Source: Asticcacaulis sp. EMRT-3 (GTDB lineage Bacteria > Pseudomonadota > Alphaproteobacteria > Caulobacterales > Caulobacteraceae). Taken from it: DNA of 64,000 nucleotides. Shown here piece by piece: positions 9,062 through 18,293 of this stretch. Location: the NCBI RefSeq assembly GCF_030027245.1, contig NZ_JASERT010000001.1, forward strand, positions 951,001 through 1,015,000. Reading direction: 5' to 3'. The notes below the pieces were generated by a model. It was not told where the DNA came from. It worked only from the letters and a program-made list of their open reading frames with translations, and did no database searches. Each line of letters opens with the position of its first letter. Position 1 is the stretch's first letter. Made by a program: the position numbers and the translations under genes.

Positions 9062-11194
9062 ATGCCCCTGCCGAAACCACCCGTGCCCGCCCGCAAACCT
9101 TTCCGTATCGAACAACTGGGCCGCGTGCGCGAAGACGCCTATCACTGGATGAAGGACGAAAACTGGCAGGCGGTGCTGCGCGATCCGGCGCGCATCCGGC
9201 CCGATGTCAAGGCGGCGCTCGACGCTGAAAACACCTACAGCGCCGATATGCTTGCCGATACGAAAGCCCTGCAACAGCAGATTTTCGAGGAGATGAAGGG
9301 CCGTATCAAGGAGGACGATTCCTCGGTTCCCGGCAAGGATGGCGCGTGGGAATATTACAGCCGCTTCGAGCTGGGCGCCCAGCATCCGGTGATCGCGCGC
9401 CGCCCTCTGCTTAAGCGCGCCTTCGCCGATCCTATTCCGAGCTTCGAGGCCATGCGCGAACAGGAACAGGTTCTGCTCGACGAAGACGCCCGCGCCAAAG
9501 GCCATAATTTCTATGAAACCTCATCGAGCCAGCACAGCCCCGATCACCGCCTGTTCGCCTGGGGCGAGGATACGCAAGGCTCGGAATATTACACCGTCCA
9601 TGTCCGCGATCTCGCAACTGGCGACATTCTGCCTGATCCGATAACGGCCTGCGACGGCGGCTTCTGCTTCTCACCCGACTCGCAATGGATTTTCTGGACG
9701 TGGCGCGATGAAAATTCCCGCCCCGCCAAAATCTATCGCCGCCCGGCGCGCGGCGGCGAGGATGTACTCGTCTATACCGAAGAAGATGAAGGCTTCTTTC
9801 TGCACATCGGCACGCTCAGTTCGGAAGCCTTCATCGCCATTGGCACCGGCAATCACGAAACCTCGGAAACCTGGCTGATTCCAGCGGCCCACCCGACCGC
9901 AAACCCCTCATGCGTGGCGCGGCGCGAAGCGGGCGTGCAATATGACATCGACCACTGGGGTGATCGTTTCGTCATCCGCACCAATGCCGAGGGTGCAATC
10001 GACTTCAAGCTGATGGTGTCAGAATCCGCCCATCCGGCCCGCCATAGCTGGCGCGATCTGGTGCCGCACCGTCCCGGCATCTATGTCACCGGTTTCAGCC
10101 TCTATGCCCGCCATATGGTGCGCTCGGAACGCGAAAACGCCAATACCCGCCTCGTCATCACGCGCAAGGCCGATATGGACGAGCACATCATCGCCGTCGA
10201 TGAGGAGGCCTATAGCCTGGGTGCGGGCGGCGGTTACGAATACAACACCGACACGATCCGCTACGCCTATACCTCGCCGACCACGCCCGCCCAGACCTTT
10301 GATTACAATATGGAGACGCGCGAAAAGGTGCTGCGCAAGGTACAGGTCATTCCATCCGGCCATAACCCGGCGGACTATGTGGCGCGCCGCCTTTACGCCA
10401 CAGCGCCCGATGGTGCCGAGGTGCCCGTGACGGTGCTGCTCAAAAAAGACACGCCGCTTGATGGTTCGGCGCCGCTGCTGCTCTATGGTTATGGCTCCTA
10501 CGGTATGCCGATGGATCCGGGCTTTTCGATCCGTTCTTTAAGCCTTGTCAATCGCGGCTGGGTCTATGCCATCGCCCATATTCGCGGCGGCTCGGAAAAA
10601 GGCTATGGCTGGTTCCTCGATGGCCGAAAGTTCAAAAAGGAAAACACCTTCAAGGACTTCATCGCCTGTGCTGAAGCCCTGTGTCAGGCCGGTTATTCGA
10701 CCAAAGGCAGGCTGGTGGCCTATGGCGGTTCGGCGGGCGGCATGTTGATGGGGGCCGTGGCCAATATGCGCCCCGATCTGTGGGCCGGTGTGATCGGCGC
10801 GGTGCCGTTCGTCGATGTCCTCAATACGATGAGCGACACCTCCCTGCCCCTCACCCCGCCCGAATGGCCGGAATGGGGCAATCCGCTGGAGGACGAAGCA
10901 GCCTATGACTATATTGCCAGCTACAGCCCTTATGACAATATCGCCGACAAGCCCTACCCGCCCGTCCTGGCCACCGGCGGCTTAAGCGATACGCGCGTCA
11001 CCTATTGGGAGCCGATGAAATGGATCGCGCGCCTGCGCGAAAAATCGACATCCGGTGCGCCGATGCTGCTCAAGATCAATATGGAGGCCGGTCATGGCGG
11101 CGCGTCCGGGCGTTTTGATTTTCTTAAAGAAATCGCTTTTGATTATGCCTTTGCCATCTGGGCGCAAGACAAATCATGGGTGAAGGATGCTTGA
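9062..11194 (+). CDS. S9 family oligopeptidase (oligopeptidase B-like)
   Basis: The 710-residue protein has an N-terminal seven-bladed propeller (about 70-420) and a C-terminal alpha/beta-hydrolase domain. The catalytic triad is S557 (YGGSAGGML), D643 (LSDTRVTYWEP) and H678 (EAGHGGASGR). The pattern RGGSEKGYGWF-DGR and the length match oligopeptidase B (protease II), which cleaves short peptides after basic residues in the cytoplasm. No signal peptide is present. The gene overlaps the following acetyltransferase by 8 bases. Confidence 0.92.
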   Translation: MPLPKPPVPARKPFRIEQLGRVREDAYHWMKDENWQAVLRDPARIRPDVKAALDAENTYSADMLADTKALQQQIFEEMKGRIKEDDSSVPGKDGAWEYYSRFELGAQHPVIARRPLLKRAFADPIPSFEAMREQEQVLLDEDARAKGHNFYETSSSQHSPDHRLFAWGEDTQGSEYYTVHVRDLATGDILPDPITACDGGFCFSPDSQWIFWTWRDENSRPAKIYRRPARGGEDVLVYTEEDEGFFLHIGTLSSEAFIAIGTGNHETSETWLIPAAHPTANPSCVARREAGVQYDIDHWGDRFVIRTNAEGAIDFKLMVSESAHPARHSWRDLVPHRPGIYVTGFSLYARHMVRSERENANTRLVITRKADMDEHIIAVDEEAYSLGAGGGYEYNTDTIRYAYTSPTTPAQTFDYNMETREKVLRKVQVIPSGHNPADYVARRLYATAPDGAEVPVTVLLKKDTPLDGSAPLLLYGYGSYGMPMDPGFSIRSLSLVNRGWVYAIAHIRGGSEKGYGWFLDGRKFKKENTFKDFIACAEALCQAGYSTKGRLVAYGGSAGGMLMGAVANMRPDLWAGVIGAVPFVDVLNTMSDTSLPLTPPEWPEWGNPLEDEAAYDYIASYSPYDNIADKPYPPVLATGGLSDTRVTYWEPMKWIARLREKSTSGAPMLLKINMEAGHGGASGRFDFLKEIAFDYAFAIWAQDKSWVKDA

Positions 11195-11723
11195 GATAAG
11201 GGCGGCGACAGAGCGGGATTTTCCGACGATTACGCAGATCTACGCCCATCATGTGCTGCACGGCACGGGCACCTTCGCGCTGGAACCGCCTTCGCGCGCC
11301 GACATGCTGGCGCAGTTCGGCCAGATCTCCGCCCTGCGCCTGCCCTATCTCGTGGCGGTCGAGCACGGCGAGGTGATCGGCTTTGCCTATGCCTCGCCGT
11401 TTCGCCCGCGTCCTGGCTACCGATATGGCGTCGAGGACAGCGTCTATATCGCTCCGGGCTATCCTGGGCGCGGACTGGGCAAGGCCCTGCTGACGCGCCT
11501 GATCGAGCTGTGCACCGAGCGCGGCCTTTACACGATGATGGCGGTGATCGGCGACAGCGAGAACGGCGCCTCCATCGGCGTTCACCGCGCCTGCGGCTTC
11601 AGCCAGACCGGCCTCCTGCCGCGCGCCGGTTACAAGTTCGGACGCTGGCTCGATGTCGTCTTCATGACGCGCGATCTGTTGCCGCCGACCACCACGCCGC
11701 AGGGCGAAGGCTGGGCCGGATAA
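11187..11723 (+). CDS. GNAT N-acetyltransferase, Pat/MnaT (YncA) type
   Basis: A 178-residue GNAT protein with the acetyl-CoA loop in VYIAPGYPGRGLGKALL and the family features FALEPPS near the N-terminus and IGVHRACGFSQTGLL near the C-terminus. Close families are phosphinothricin acetyltransferases and YncA/MnaT, which acetylate L-methionine-related amino acids. The ATG lies inside the end of the oligopeptidase gene, so translation is probably coupled, which would fit a role in handling released amino acids (inference). Confidence 0.88.
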   Translation: MLEIRAATERDFPTITQIYAHHVLHGTGTFALEPPSRADMLAQFGQISALRLPYLVAVEHGEVIGFAYASPFRPRPGYRYGVEDSVYIAPGYPGRGLGKALLTRLIELCTERGLYTMMAVIGDSENGASIGVHRACGFSQTGLLPRAGYKFGRWLDVVFMTRDLLPPTTTPQGEGWAG

Positions 11724-11804
11724 CGGCGTTCACGGATCGGTAGCAAATTTGTGCCATTTTTATGGCCGTACCGCGTTCTGATGGTGCGTCAGTGAGTATC
11801 CGCC

Positions 11805-11903
11805 ATGTATATCAATCCTCAGCCCCATCGCACCAGCCTGTTCAGCCTGCTGGGTTTTGTCAGCCTTCTGGTCGCTGGTATTTTCATCGTCGCGCATCTG
11901 TAG
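11805..11903 (+). CDS. Possible 32-residue single-pass membrane peptide
   Basis: An ATG at 11805 opens 32 codons ending with TAG at 11903. The peptide has a short polar N-terminus (MYINPQPHRTS) and one hydrophobic helix (LFSLLGFVSLLVAGIFIVA). The gap it occupies is otherwise empty. The ribosome-binding site is weak (GTGAGTATCCGCC), so this is a candidate only. Confidence 0.35.
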   Translation: MYINPQPHRTSLFSLLGFVSLLVAGIFIVAHL

Positions 11904-11964
11904 CGGCCTTCCCCTTGTCAGGCCTCTACGGCACGGGAAATTTTTCGGCATGGCCCACGCAATC

Positions 11965-11994
11965 ACAAACCCCCGGCATAGGCCAGGGGTTTGT
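11965..11994. terminator. Hairpin between convergent genes
   Basis: A 9-bp stem, acaaacccc (11965-11973) pairing with ggggtttgt (11986-11994), lies between the 3' ends of the acetyltransferase and clpP. T-runs are poor on both sides, so it may be a weak bidirectional terminator. The remaining bases of this 330-base gap show nothing else except the short membrane-peptide frame. Confidence 0.5.
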
Positions 11995-12056
11995 CAGTTT
12001 ATCAGCCGCGCCTCCACCGGAGACGCGGTTTCATTTTTCATCGACAGCCGAAACGA

Positions 12057-12695
12057 TCAGGCCTTTTCAGAAGCGCCCTCGGCGTCCGAACGCTTTTCAT
12101 ACACATGGTCGATCAGGCCGAAATCCTTGGCCTCTTCCGCCGTCATATAGCGGTCGCGGTCGAGCGTCTTTTCGATCATGTCGTAGGTCTGGCCGGTGTG
12201 CTTGACGTAGATTTCGTTGAGCAGCTTCTTCGTCTTGCGCATATCTTCGGCCTGGATTTCGATGTCCGAAGCCATGCCGCGCGCCCCACCCGAAGGCTGG
12301 TGGACCATGATCTTCGAATTTGGCAAGGAGATACGCTGGCCCGCCTCACCGGCTTGCAGGATCAGCGAACCGGCCGAGGCCGCCATACCCATGCAGACGG
12401 TCGAAACCGGGCTTTTGATATATTGCATCGTGTCGTAGATCGCCAGCGCCGAGGTCACCTGACCGCCGGGGCTGTTGATATACATGGCGATTTCCTTTTT
12501 CGGGTTTTCCGATTCCAGAAACAGAAGCTGGGCGCAGATCAGCGAGGCCATGCCGTCCTCAAACGGGCCGGTCAGGAAGATGATGCGCTCTTTCAACATG
12601 CGCGAGAAAATATCGTAGGCGCGCTCGCCGCGGCTGGATTGCTCCACCACCATAGGCACCAGGTTCATGGTCAGATGATCAACAGGATCGCGCAT
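12057..12695 (-). CDS. clpP: ATP-dependent Clp protease proteolytic subunit ClpP
   Basis: The 212-residue protein has the Clp peptidase triad S107 (GMAASAGS), H132 (MVHQPSGG) and D181 (LDRDRYM), with the family spacing of 25 and 49 residues. ClpP forms a two-ring, 14-subunit barrel that degrades substrates unfolded by ClpX or ClpA. It lies downstream of tig on the same strand, the usual tig-clpP order, but a strong hairpin after tig suggests separate transcription. Confidence 0.98.
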   Translation of the reverse strand: MRDPVDHLTMNLVPMVVEQSSRGERAYDIFSRMLKERIIFLTGPFEDGMASLICAQLLFLESENPKKEIAMYINSPGGQVTSALAIYDTMQYIKSPVSTVCMGMAASAGSLILQAGEAGQRISLPNSKIMVHQPSGGARGMASDIEIQAEDMRKTKKLLNEIYVKHTGQTYDMIEKTLDRDRYMTAEEAKDFGLIDHVYEKRSDAEGASEKA

Positions 12696-12862
12696 CGTGA
12701 GTCCTTAAAAGAAAAAAAGAATCAAAGTGTCAGGGAGGGTTTTAGGGTCAAAGTCTTAACCCCGTATGGACGCGCCCCTGTTTTCTGAACTTGGCAATTT
12801 GCACCGCCCTTTTCAAGGGGCAATTGCGCGGCACACGCTCACACCCTGGGGACGGCCATAAA

Positions 12863-12893
12863 AAAAGAGGCCCGCGCAGGCGAGCCTCTTTTT
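12863..12893 (-). terminator. Rho-independent terminator after tig
   Basis: The stem aaaagaggc (12863-12871) pairs with gcctctttt (from 12884), with A-rich and T-rich flanks on the two sides, so it reads as a terminator on the minus strand just after the tig stop. It separates tig from clpP. Confidence 0.85.
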
Positions 12894-12917
12894 CAGATCA
12901 ATAGCAGACGCAAAGCT

Positions 12918-14267
12918 TTACGCTTCGTCTTCCTTCAGCAGGTCTTCCTTCGAGATCGGCTCGTCGGTCACCTTGGCCAGGGTGAAGATCAGGTCGCAGA
13001 CCTTTTCCTCATAGATCGGGGCGCGAATTTGCGCGGCGGCGGCGGGGTTCTGGCGATAGAAGTCGAACACCTGCTTTTCCTGACCCGGATAGTTGCGCGC
13101 CTCATTCATGATGGCCTGCGACACTTCCTGATCGGTGACCTGCACATTCTGGCGCGTGCCGATTTCGGCCAGCACCAGACCGAGGCGCACGCGGCGCTCG
13201 GCGATCTTCATGTACTCGTCCTTCAGCTCCTGCTCGGACTTGCCGGCGTCTTCTTCGGCGAGCTGGCCATTGGCCTTGTCCTGCTCAACCTGCTGCCAGA
13301 TGCCCTGGAACTCGGCGTCGAGCATACGCCCCGGCAGTTCGAAGCTGTGCTTTTCATCCAGCACGTCCAGCAACTGGCGCTTCATCTTGAAGCGCGCCGC
13401 CGACTTATATTGCTGGCCAAGCTGCGTCTTCAGAATCTCTTTCAGCGCGTCGAGGCTTTCCAGACCGAGGCTCTTGGCCATGTCGTCATCGGCCTCGCCA
13501 TCCTTCGGCGACTGGATGTCCTGCACGGTCGTCTCGAAGGTGGCGGCCTTGCCAGCCAGGTTCTTCGCGCCGTAATCTTCGGGGAAGGTGACGTTGAGCG
13601 TCTTCACTTCGCCCTTCTTGGCGCCGATCAGTTGCTCTTCAAAACCGGGGATGAACTGGCCCGAACCGATCACCAGTTCCGCGCCCTCAGCCGAACCGCC
13701 TTCAAAAGCCTCGTCGCCGATCTTGCCGACGAAATCGATGACCAGCTTGTCGCCGTCCTCGGCCTTCACAGCGGCCTTGCCCTTGGCCTTCTTTTCTTCA
13801 TACTGACGGTTGCCCGCCATGACGTTCTTCAGCGTCTCGTCAATATCGGCATCGGTCGGCTCATAAACCGGACGGGTCAGCGCGATGTCTGCGGGCTCGA
13901 CCGGCGTGAAGATCGGCATCATTTCGACGGCGATTTCATAAGCCAGATCGGCATTACCGGAGATAACACCTTCGATGTCGCCAATCGGCTTCAGTTCAGG
14001 CTGGCTGGCCGGACGGATCTTGGCGTCGTCCATCGCCTTTTGCGTCGTTTCGTTCAGGGTTTCCTGAATGATTTCGCCCATCAGCTCCTTGCCGTACATC
14101 TTGCGGACATGGCCGGCGGGCACCTTGCCCGGACGGAAGCCCTTGATGTTCATCTTGGGCGCCATTTCGGCGATCTTGGCGTCCAGCTTGCTGGTCAGCT
14201 CACCCTTGGGGATGGTGACTTCGAGAACGCGGCTCAGGCCTTCATTCAGTTTTTCAACGACTTGCAT
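12918..14267 (-). CDS. tig: Trigger factor
   Basis: Ribosome-associated chaperone and peptidyl-prolyl isomerase, 449 residues. The N-terminal ribosome-binding domain carries the signature GFRPGKVP (about residues 42-49) next to MYGKEL. The FKBP domain lies at about 160-250 (DKLVIDFVGKIGDEAFEGG ... FIPGFEEQLIGAKKGE). The remainder is the helical substrate-binding C-terminal domain. It binds nascent chains at the exit tunnel. The C-terminus is acidic (LLKEDEA). Confidence 0.97.
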   Translation of the reverse strand: MQVVEKLNEGLSRVLEVTIPKGELTSKLDAKIAEMAPKMNIKGFRPGKVPAGHVRKMYGKELMGEIIQETLNETTQKAMDDAKIRPASQPELKPIGDIEGVISGNADLAYEIAVEMMPIFTPVEPADIALTRPVYEPTDADIDETLKNVMAGNRQYEEKKAKGKAAVKAEDGDKLVIDFVGKIGDEAFEGGSAEGAELVIGSGQFIPGFEEQLIGAKKGEVKTLNVTFPEDYGAKNLAGKAATFETTVQDIQSPKDGEADDDMAKSLGLESLDALKEILKTQLGQQYKSAARFKMKRQLLDVLDEKHSFELPGRMLDAEFQGIWQQVEQDKANGQLAEEDAGKSEQELKDEYMKIAERRVRLGLVLAEIGTRQNVQVTDQEVSQAIMNEARNYPGQEKQVFDFYRQNPAAAAQIRAPIYEEKVCDLIFTLAKVTDEPISKEDLLKEDEA

Positions 14268-14582
14268 CGGTCAACTTACCTTTTGCCTGCCGCGCATTCG
14301 CTCTCAGAGCAAACCCGGCAAGGCGGTTAAACATAGCGATAAGCGCACCGGCACGGGCAGGCGCGCGAAAAGATGTGCCCTTATGGCATGATTGGCTGAC
14401 AGGTCAACGTCTAGGTTTCGTAAATTCGGCTTTTCCGCCGGAAATTACGGAGCAAGCGGGTTTAAGAGAAAAGGTTTATCCACAGATAAGCCAGATAAGT
14501 ACAGATGATTTCGTCTTGTGGTCAGGCTATGTCGACAATGCCCGACGCCAATATCGCATAATGGCAAGACGTTCCACCGAAC
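14268..14582. other. Intergenic region upstream of tig
   Basis: No convincing gene: a 76-codon open frame here has a GTG start with no ribosome-binding site and no family features. It probably contains the tig promoter. A single consensus DnaA box, TTATCCACA, lies at 14476-14484. Confidence 0.4.
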
Positions 14583-15233
14583 TCACTCGTCCTCATACTC
14601 CTTGAACCAAGGATTTTTGTCCGTAGGCCGGATTTCCCAAAGGTGACTTTTGCCTCGACCGTCCAAAGGCTTTTTCCAATTACCGGTGAAGGTGTGGGCG
14701 ATGTTGCCCTGACGCCCGTGAATCTTATTCACAAGTGGCTTCTCACCAAACTTTGTCAAAAACTGTTCAAGTATGAAATGCTCGAAGTCCTTGTAGGCGT
14801 TGGGTGAACGGCTATCTCCAACCGCCTGCATATAGAAGCGGAACGGCACATCTCGCAGCGAACGAGACATGTCGAAAATCCAGTTGTTGAGATGGGAGCG
14901 TAACCGATTGGCAATGACGCCTCGGCCGATATACATCACCTCCGAGCATTTGTATCTGTAGCTGACCCCAAACCCCTCGCCAATGGCAATAACGTAAACC
15001 CCTTGTCTTACGGCATTAAAGTCACAGTTGTTGTTAGGCCCGTCATCACGATAGCATTCGCGCCAAGCTGCGCGAATTTGGTGAATCACGCTATCGACTG
15101 TGGCCTTTTTCACAAACGCCTGCACATCTTCAGGCTGCCCGTCGAACTTCCTTAGATCGAATCCCAGATCCCTGGCTTTTTCAGATACGCTGATATGGTC
15201 CGCGATAGCCCAATTCACTTCAATATTTGCCAT
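14583..15233 (-). CDS. GIY-YIG-like domain protein (orphan)
   Basis: A 216-residue protein whose central region matches the GIY-YIG nuclease pattern in order: GVYVI (about 86-90), VMYIGRG (about 107), an arginine in NRLRSHL, a glutamate in FEHFILEQF and an asparagine in PLVNKIHG. The approximately 80 residues before the domain resemble nothing I know. It starts with a good GGGGAGAGGC ribosome site. Its base composition looks less G+C-rich than its neighbours, and nothing around it is related, so it may be an acquired gene. Nuclease activity is inferred from the pattern only. Confidence 0.65.
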   Translation of the reverse strand: MANIEVNWAIADHISVSEKARDLGFDLRKFDGQPEDVQAFVKKATVDSVIHQIRAAWRECYRDDGPNNNCDFNAVRQGVYVIAIGEGFGVSYRYKCSEVMYIGRGVIANRLRSHLNNWIFDMSRSLRDVPFRFYMQAVGDSRSPNAYKDFEHFILEQFLTKFGEKPLVNKIHGRQGNIAHTFTGNWKKPLDGRGKSHLWEIRPTDKNPWFKEYEDE

Positions 15234-15368
15234 GCCTCTCCCCTGTATTCAGTCTTTAGACTCTCATTACTCAGAGCCAGAAGATGACTGCAACTTTAGT
15301 AGTTAATCGTACAGAGCACAGCCAATCGATGCAAATTAAAAACGCGACTTGATCGCTCCCAACCTGAA

Positions 15369-16595
15369 CTACGCCTCTTCCTCCAGCTTGCCTTCCCAGC
15401 GCGCAATCACCGCCGAGGCCACCGAATTGCCCAGCACATTGGTGGCCGAGCGGCCCATATCGAGCAGGTGATCGACGCCGATGACCAGCGCGATCCATTC
15501 GGCGGGTAAGCCGAAATAGGTCAGCGTGGCCATGATGACCACCAGAGAGGCGCGCGGCACGCCCGCTATGCCTTTTGACGTGATCAGCAGCAAAAACAGC
15601 ATCATCAGCAATTGCGGCGTGGTGAAATGGATACCGTAGGCCTGGGCGATGAACAGCGTAGCGAAGGTGCAGTAGATCATCGAGCCATCGAGATTGAACG
15701 AATAGCCGAGCGGCAGGACGAAGGCCACGATCTTGCGCGGAATCCCCACCGTCGGCAGGCCCGCCAGCAGTTTCGGATAGGCGGCTTCCGAACTGGCCGT
15801 CGAAAAGGCCAGCAGGGCCGGTTCGCGGATCACGCCCAGCAGTTTCAGCATCCGCTTGCCGATAAACACAAAGCCGAGCGCGATCAGCAGCGCCCACAAT
15901 ATGCCCATCGCCGCATAGAACTCGCCCATGAACTTGGCATAGGTAATCAGGATCGGCAGCCCCTGCTCGGCCACGGTGCGCGCCAGGGCACCGAAAATGG
16001 CAAAGGGTGCAAACATCATCACAAGGCTGGTCACCTTCAGCATGATGGCCGAGGCCTCTTCCGCCAGTTCCATCACACGCGGCGATTTCTTCTCCAGCAT
16101 CGAGATGGCCGTGCCGACGAACACCGCAAACACAACGATTTGCAGGATTTCATTATCGGCCATCGCCTTGATGATCGACGAAGGGATCAGATGTTCGATA
16201 AAGGTGTCGAGCGTAAAGCCCGCCATCGAGGGCACGCTGACATCACCGGCCACATGCAGATCCATGCCGACGCCCGGTTTCAGCCACTCCACCATCAGTA
16301 TGCCGATGACCAACGATATGATCGACATCAGCAGAAACCAGCCGAGCGCCTTGCCTCCTACCCGCCCCACCGTGGCAGCGTCCTCCATATGACCGATCCC
16401 GGCGATCAGGGTGAACAGCACGAGCGGCGCGATGATCATCTTGATCAGGGTGATGAATATCTTGGTCAGCAGGCCATAGACCATCACCGCCGTGGTCAGT
16501 TGCCCGGCGGACATAAAGGTATGGCTGGCCCAGCCCGCTGCCACACCCAGTAGCATCGCCGTCAGCACGAACAGCGCCAGATTACCTTTTTTCAT
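15369..16595 (-). CDS. Dicarboxylate/amino-acid:cation symporter (DAACS family)
   Basis: A 408-residue inner-membrane secondary transporter of the GltP/DctA family. Signatures are IKMIIAPLVLFTLIAGI, the serine-rich re-entrant loop AFSTASSEAAYP and SFNLDGSMIYCTFATLFIAQA. Family members import glutamate, aspartate or C4-dicarboxylates with H+ or Na+; the substrate here is not decidable. The C-terminus is short and acidic (KLEEEA). It stands alone. Confidence 0.93.
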   Translation of the reverse strand: MKKGNLALFVLTAMLLGVAAGWASHTFMSAGQLTTAVMVYGLLTKIFITLIKMIIAPLVLFTLIAGIGHMEDAATVGRVGGKALGWFLLMSIISLVIGILMVEWLKPGVGMDLHVAGDVSVPSMAGFTLDTFIEHLIPSSIIKAMADNEILQIVVFAVFVGTAISMLEKKSPRVMELAEEASAIMLKVTSLVMMFAPFAIFGALARTVAEQGLPILITYAKFMGEFYAAMGILWALLIALGFVFIGKRMLKLLGVIREPALLAFSTASSEAAYPKLLAGLPTVGIPRKIVAFVLPLGYSFNLDGSMIYCTFATLFIAQAYGIHFTTPQLLMMLFLLLITSKGIAGVPRASLVVIMATLTYFGLPAEWIALVIGVDHLLDMGRSATNVLGNSVASAVIARWEGKLEEEA

Positions 16596-16831
16596 ACCCG
16601 TCCCGCTTTGTCACACATGGTTACAGACGACACTAGCGCACTCTCCCGCCATGTCCATCCCCTTGCCAAACAAAGCACCGCTTGCCTTTTCCACCTTCAT
16701 GCGATATGAGGCGCGCTCCCAGCCGGGTGGTCAGACCGCACATGCTTATAATGTGTGCGAAACCTGATCCATCGTTTCCATGAGACTTCCGCTCATCGAA
16801 ACGCCACCCGGCGCAACGGAAGAGGATATAC

Positions 16832-17215
16832 ATGGCCTATTACGAACATGTCGTCATCGCACGACAAGACATTTCGCCGCAACAGGCGGAAGCCCTCAAC
16901 GAAACCCTCAAAGGTCTGATCGAAGAAAATGGCGGACACATCGCCAAGATCGAATACTGGGGTCTGCGCAACCTGACCTACCGTGTCAAGAAGAACCGCA
17001 AGGGTCACTATTCCCTGCTGGCGATTGACGCCCCGGCTCAGGCCGTCAAGGAAATGGAGCGCCAGCTCTCGATCAACGAAGACGTCATCCGCTTCATGAC
17101 CATCCGCGTCGAAGAGCTTGATCTCGAACTGTCGCCCGTTCTGGCGCGCCGTGACCGTCCTGAGCGCCCCGAGCGTTCGGATCGTCCTGAGCGTTCCAAC
17201 GAAGCTTCGGCATAA
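16832..17215 (+). CDS. rpsF: 30S ribosomal protein S6
   Basis: The N-terminus [15 protein letters not shown] and the segment [20 protein letters not shown] are typical of S6, which binds S18 and 16S rRNA in the platform. A charged tail with an [13 protein letters not shown] repeat extends the protein to 127 residues, as is common in alphaproteobacteria. The ATG follows GGAAGAGGATATAC. It leads the rpsF-rpsR-rplI operon. Confidence 0.98.
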   Translation: MAYYEHVVIARQDISPQQAEALNETLKGLIEENGGHIAKIEYWGLRNLTYRVKKNRKGHYSLLAIDAPAQAVKEMERQLSINEDVIRFMTIRVEELDLELSPVLARRDRPERPERSDRPERSNEASA

Positions 17216-17229
17216 GGAGGGTTTTCGAC

Positions 17230-17508
17230 ATGACTGAAGACACCAATTCCACGGCTCCCGGCGCTCCCGTCGGTAATGCCCCCGCCCGTCGTCCCTTCTT
17301 CCGCCGCCGCAAGGTGTGCCCGTTCTCGGGTGCCGGCGCGCCGAAGATCGACTATAAGGACGTCAAACTCCTGCAACGCTATATTTCCGAGCGCGGCAAG
17401 ATCGTCCCCTCGCGCATCACGGCGGTCAGCCAGAAGAAGCAACGCGAACTGGCCAAGGCCATCAAGCGCGCCCGCTTTCTGGCCCTCCTGCCTTACGTTG
17501 TGAAGTAA
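17230..17508 (+). CDS. rpsR: 30S ribosomal protein S18
   Basis: The 92-residue protein has the S18 core [37 protein letters not shown] and [21 protein letters not shown]. It is in its standard place between rpsF and rplI, with AAGGAGGG ahead of the start. Confidence 0.98.
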   Translation: MTEDTNSTAPGAPVGNAPARRPFFRRRKVCPFSGAGAPKIDYKDVKLLQRYISERGKIVPSRITAVSQKKQRELAKAIKRARFLALLPYVVK

Positions 17509-17518
17509 GGAGCGCCCC

Positions 17519-18106
17519 ATGAAAGTTGTACTGTTAGAACGTGTCGAGAATCTCGGCTCCATCGGCGATGTCGTCGGCGTGAAGGACGGCTATGCCCGTA
17601 ACTTCCTGCTGCCGAGCCACAAGGCCCTGCGCGCCACCTCCGCCAATCTGAAGGTCTTCGAAATTCAGAAGGATCAGATCATCGCCCGCAACGCCGCCGC
17701 CAAGGCCGCTGCGGAAAAGGCGGCGTCCGATCTCGATGGCTCGACCTATATCATCATCCGCCAGGCGGGTGATACGGGTCAGCTCTACGGCTCGGTCAAT
17801 GCCCGTGACGTCGCCGAAGCCATCACCGAATCCGGCGCGAAGATCGAACGCAACCAGATCGTGCTCGATACCCCGATCAAGACCCTGGGCCTGCACAATA
17901 TCAAGGTTCGCCTGCACGCCGAAGTGGCGCTCACCATCACGGTGAACGTGGCTCGCTCGCAGGACGAAGCCGACCGTCAGGCCGCTGGCGAAAACGTCAT
18001 CACCTCGCGCTTTGAGGAAGACCGTCTCGCTGACGAAGAAGCCGCCGCCGACATGCTCGAAGGCGGCGCGGGTCAGGCAATTGCCGACGCACCCTACGAA
18101 GCCTGA
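17519..18106 (+). CDS. rplI: 50S ribosomal protein L9
   Basis: The N-terminal domain MKVVLLERVENLGSIGDVVGVKDGYARNFLLP is diagnostic of L9, followed by the long connecting helix and the C-terminal rRNA-binding domain (about 80-148). At 195 residues it is longer than E. coli L9 (149) because of an acidic tail of about 45 residues (DRLADEEAAADMLEGG). It starts 10 bases after rpsR. Confidence 0.97.
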   Translation: MKVVLLERVENLGSIGDVVGVKDGYARNFLLPSHKALRATSANLKVFEIQKDQIIARNAAAKAAAEKAASDLDGSTYIIIRQAGDTGQLYGSVNARDVAEAITESGAKIERNQIVLDTPIKTLGLHNIKVRLHAEVALTITVNVARSQDEADRQAAGENVITSRFEEDRLADEEAAADMLEGGAGQAIADAPYEA

Positions 18107-18139
18107 TCCGTCAGTTGTCTGACGATCAGCTCAAACTTT

Positions 18140-18175
18140 AAAGCCCCCGGAAGGTTCGCCTTCCGGGGGCTTTTT
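18140..18175 (+). terminator. Rho-independent terminator of the rpsF operon
   Basis: A perfect 15-bp stem (18140-18154 with 18159-18173), capped by TTCG and followed by a run of T, lies 33 bases after the rplI stop. It is symmetrical enough to work in both directions. Confidence 0.95.
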
Positions 18176-18293
18176 GATCGCCACTACACTTATCCCCACA
18201 GTTCACAGACTGTGAATTGGCCTTAAGTGGACAAGGCTTGAAATCGTGACGAACAGGCGTAGGCTTTCCATGCAAAGCCTGTATGAATGCGCC

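Noticed and set aside
13029..14330. 433-codon open frame antisense to tig
   Set aside because: Leu/His/Gly-rich shadow of trigger factor codons; no motif.
14476..14484. Consensus DnaA box TTATCCACA as a sign of a replication origin
   Set aside because: Only one box is present and no cluster, A+T-rich unwinding region or origin genes (dnaA, gidA, parA) lie nearby.
14375..14605. 76-codon frame upstream of tig
   Set aside because: GTG start, no ribosome-binding site and no recognisable features; it overlaps the end of the GIY-YIG gene.
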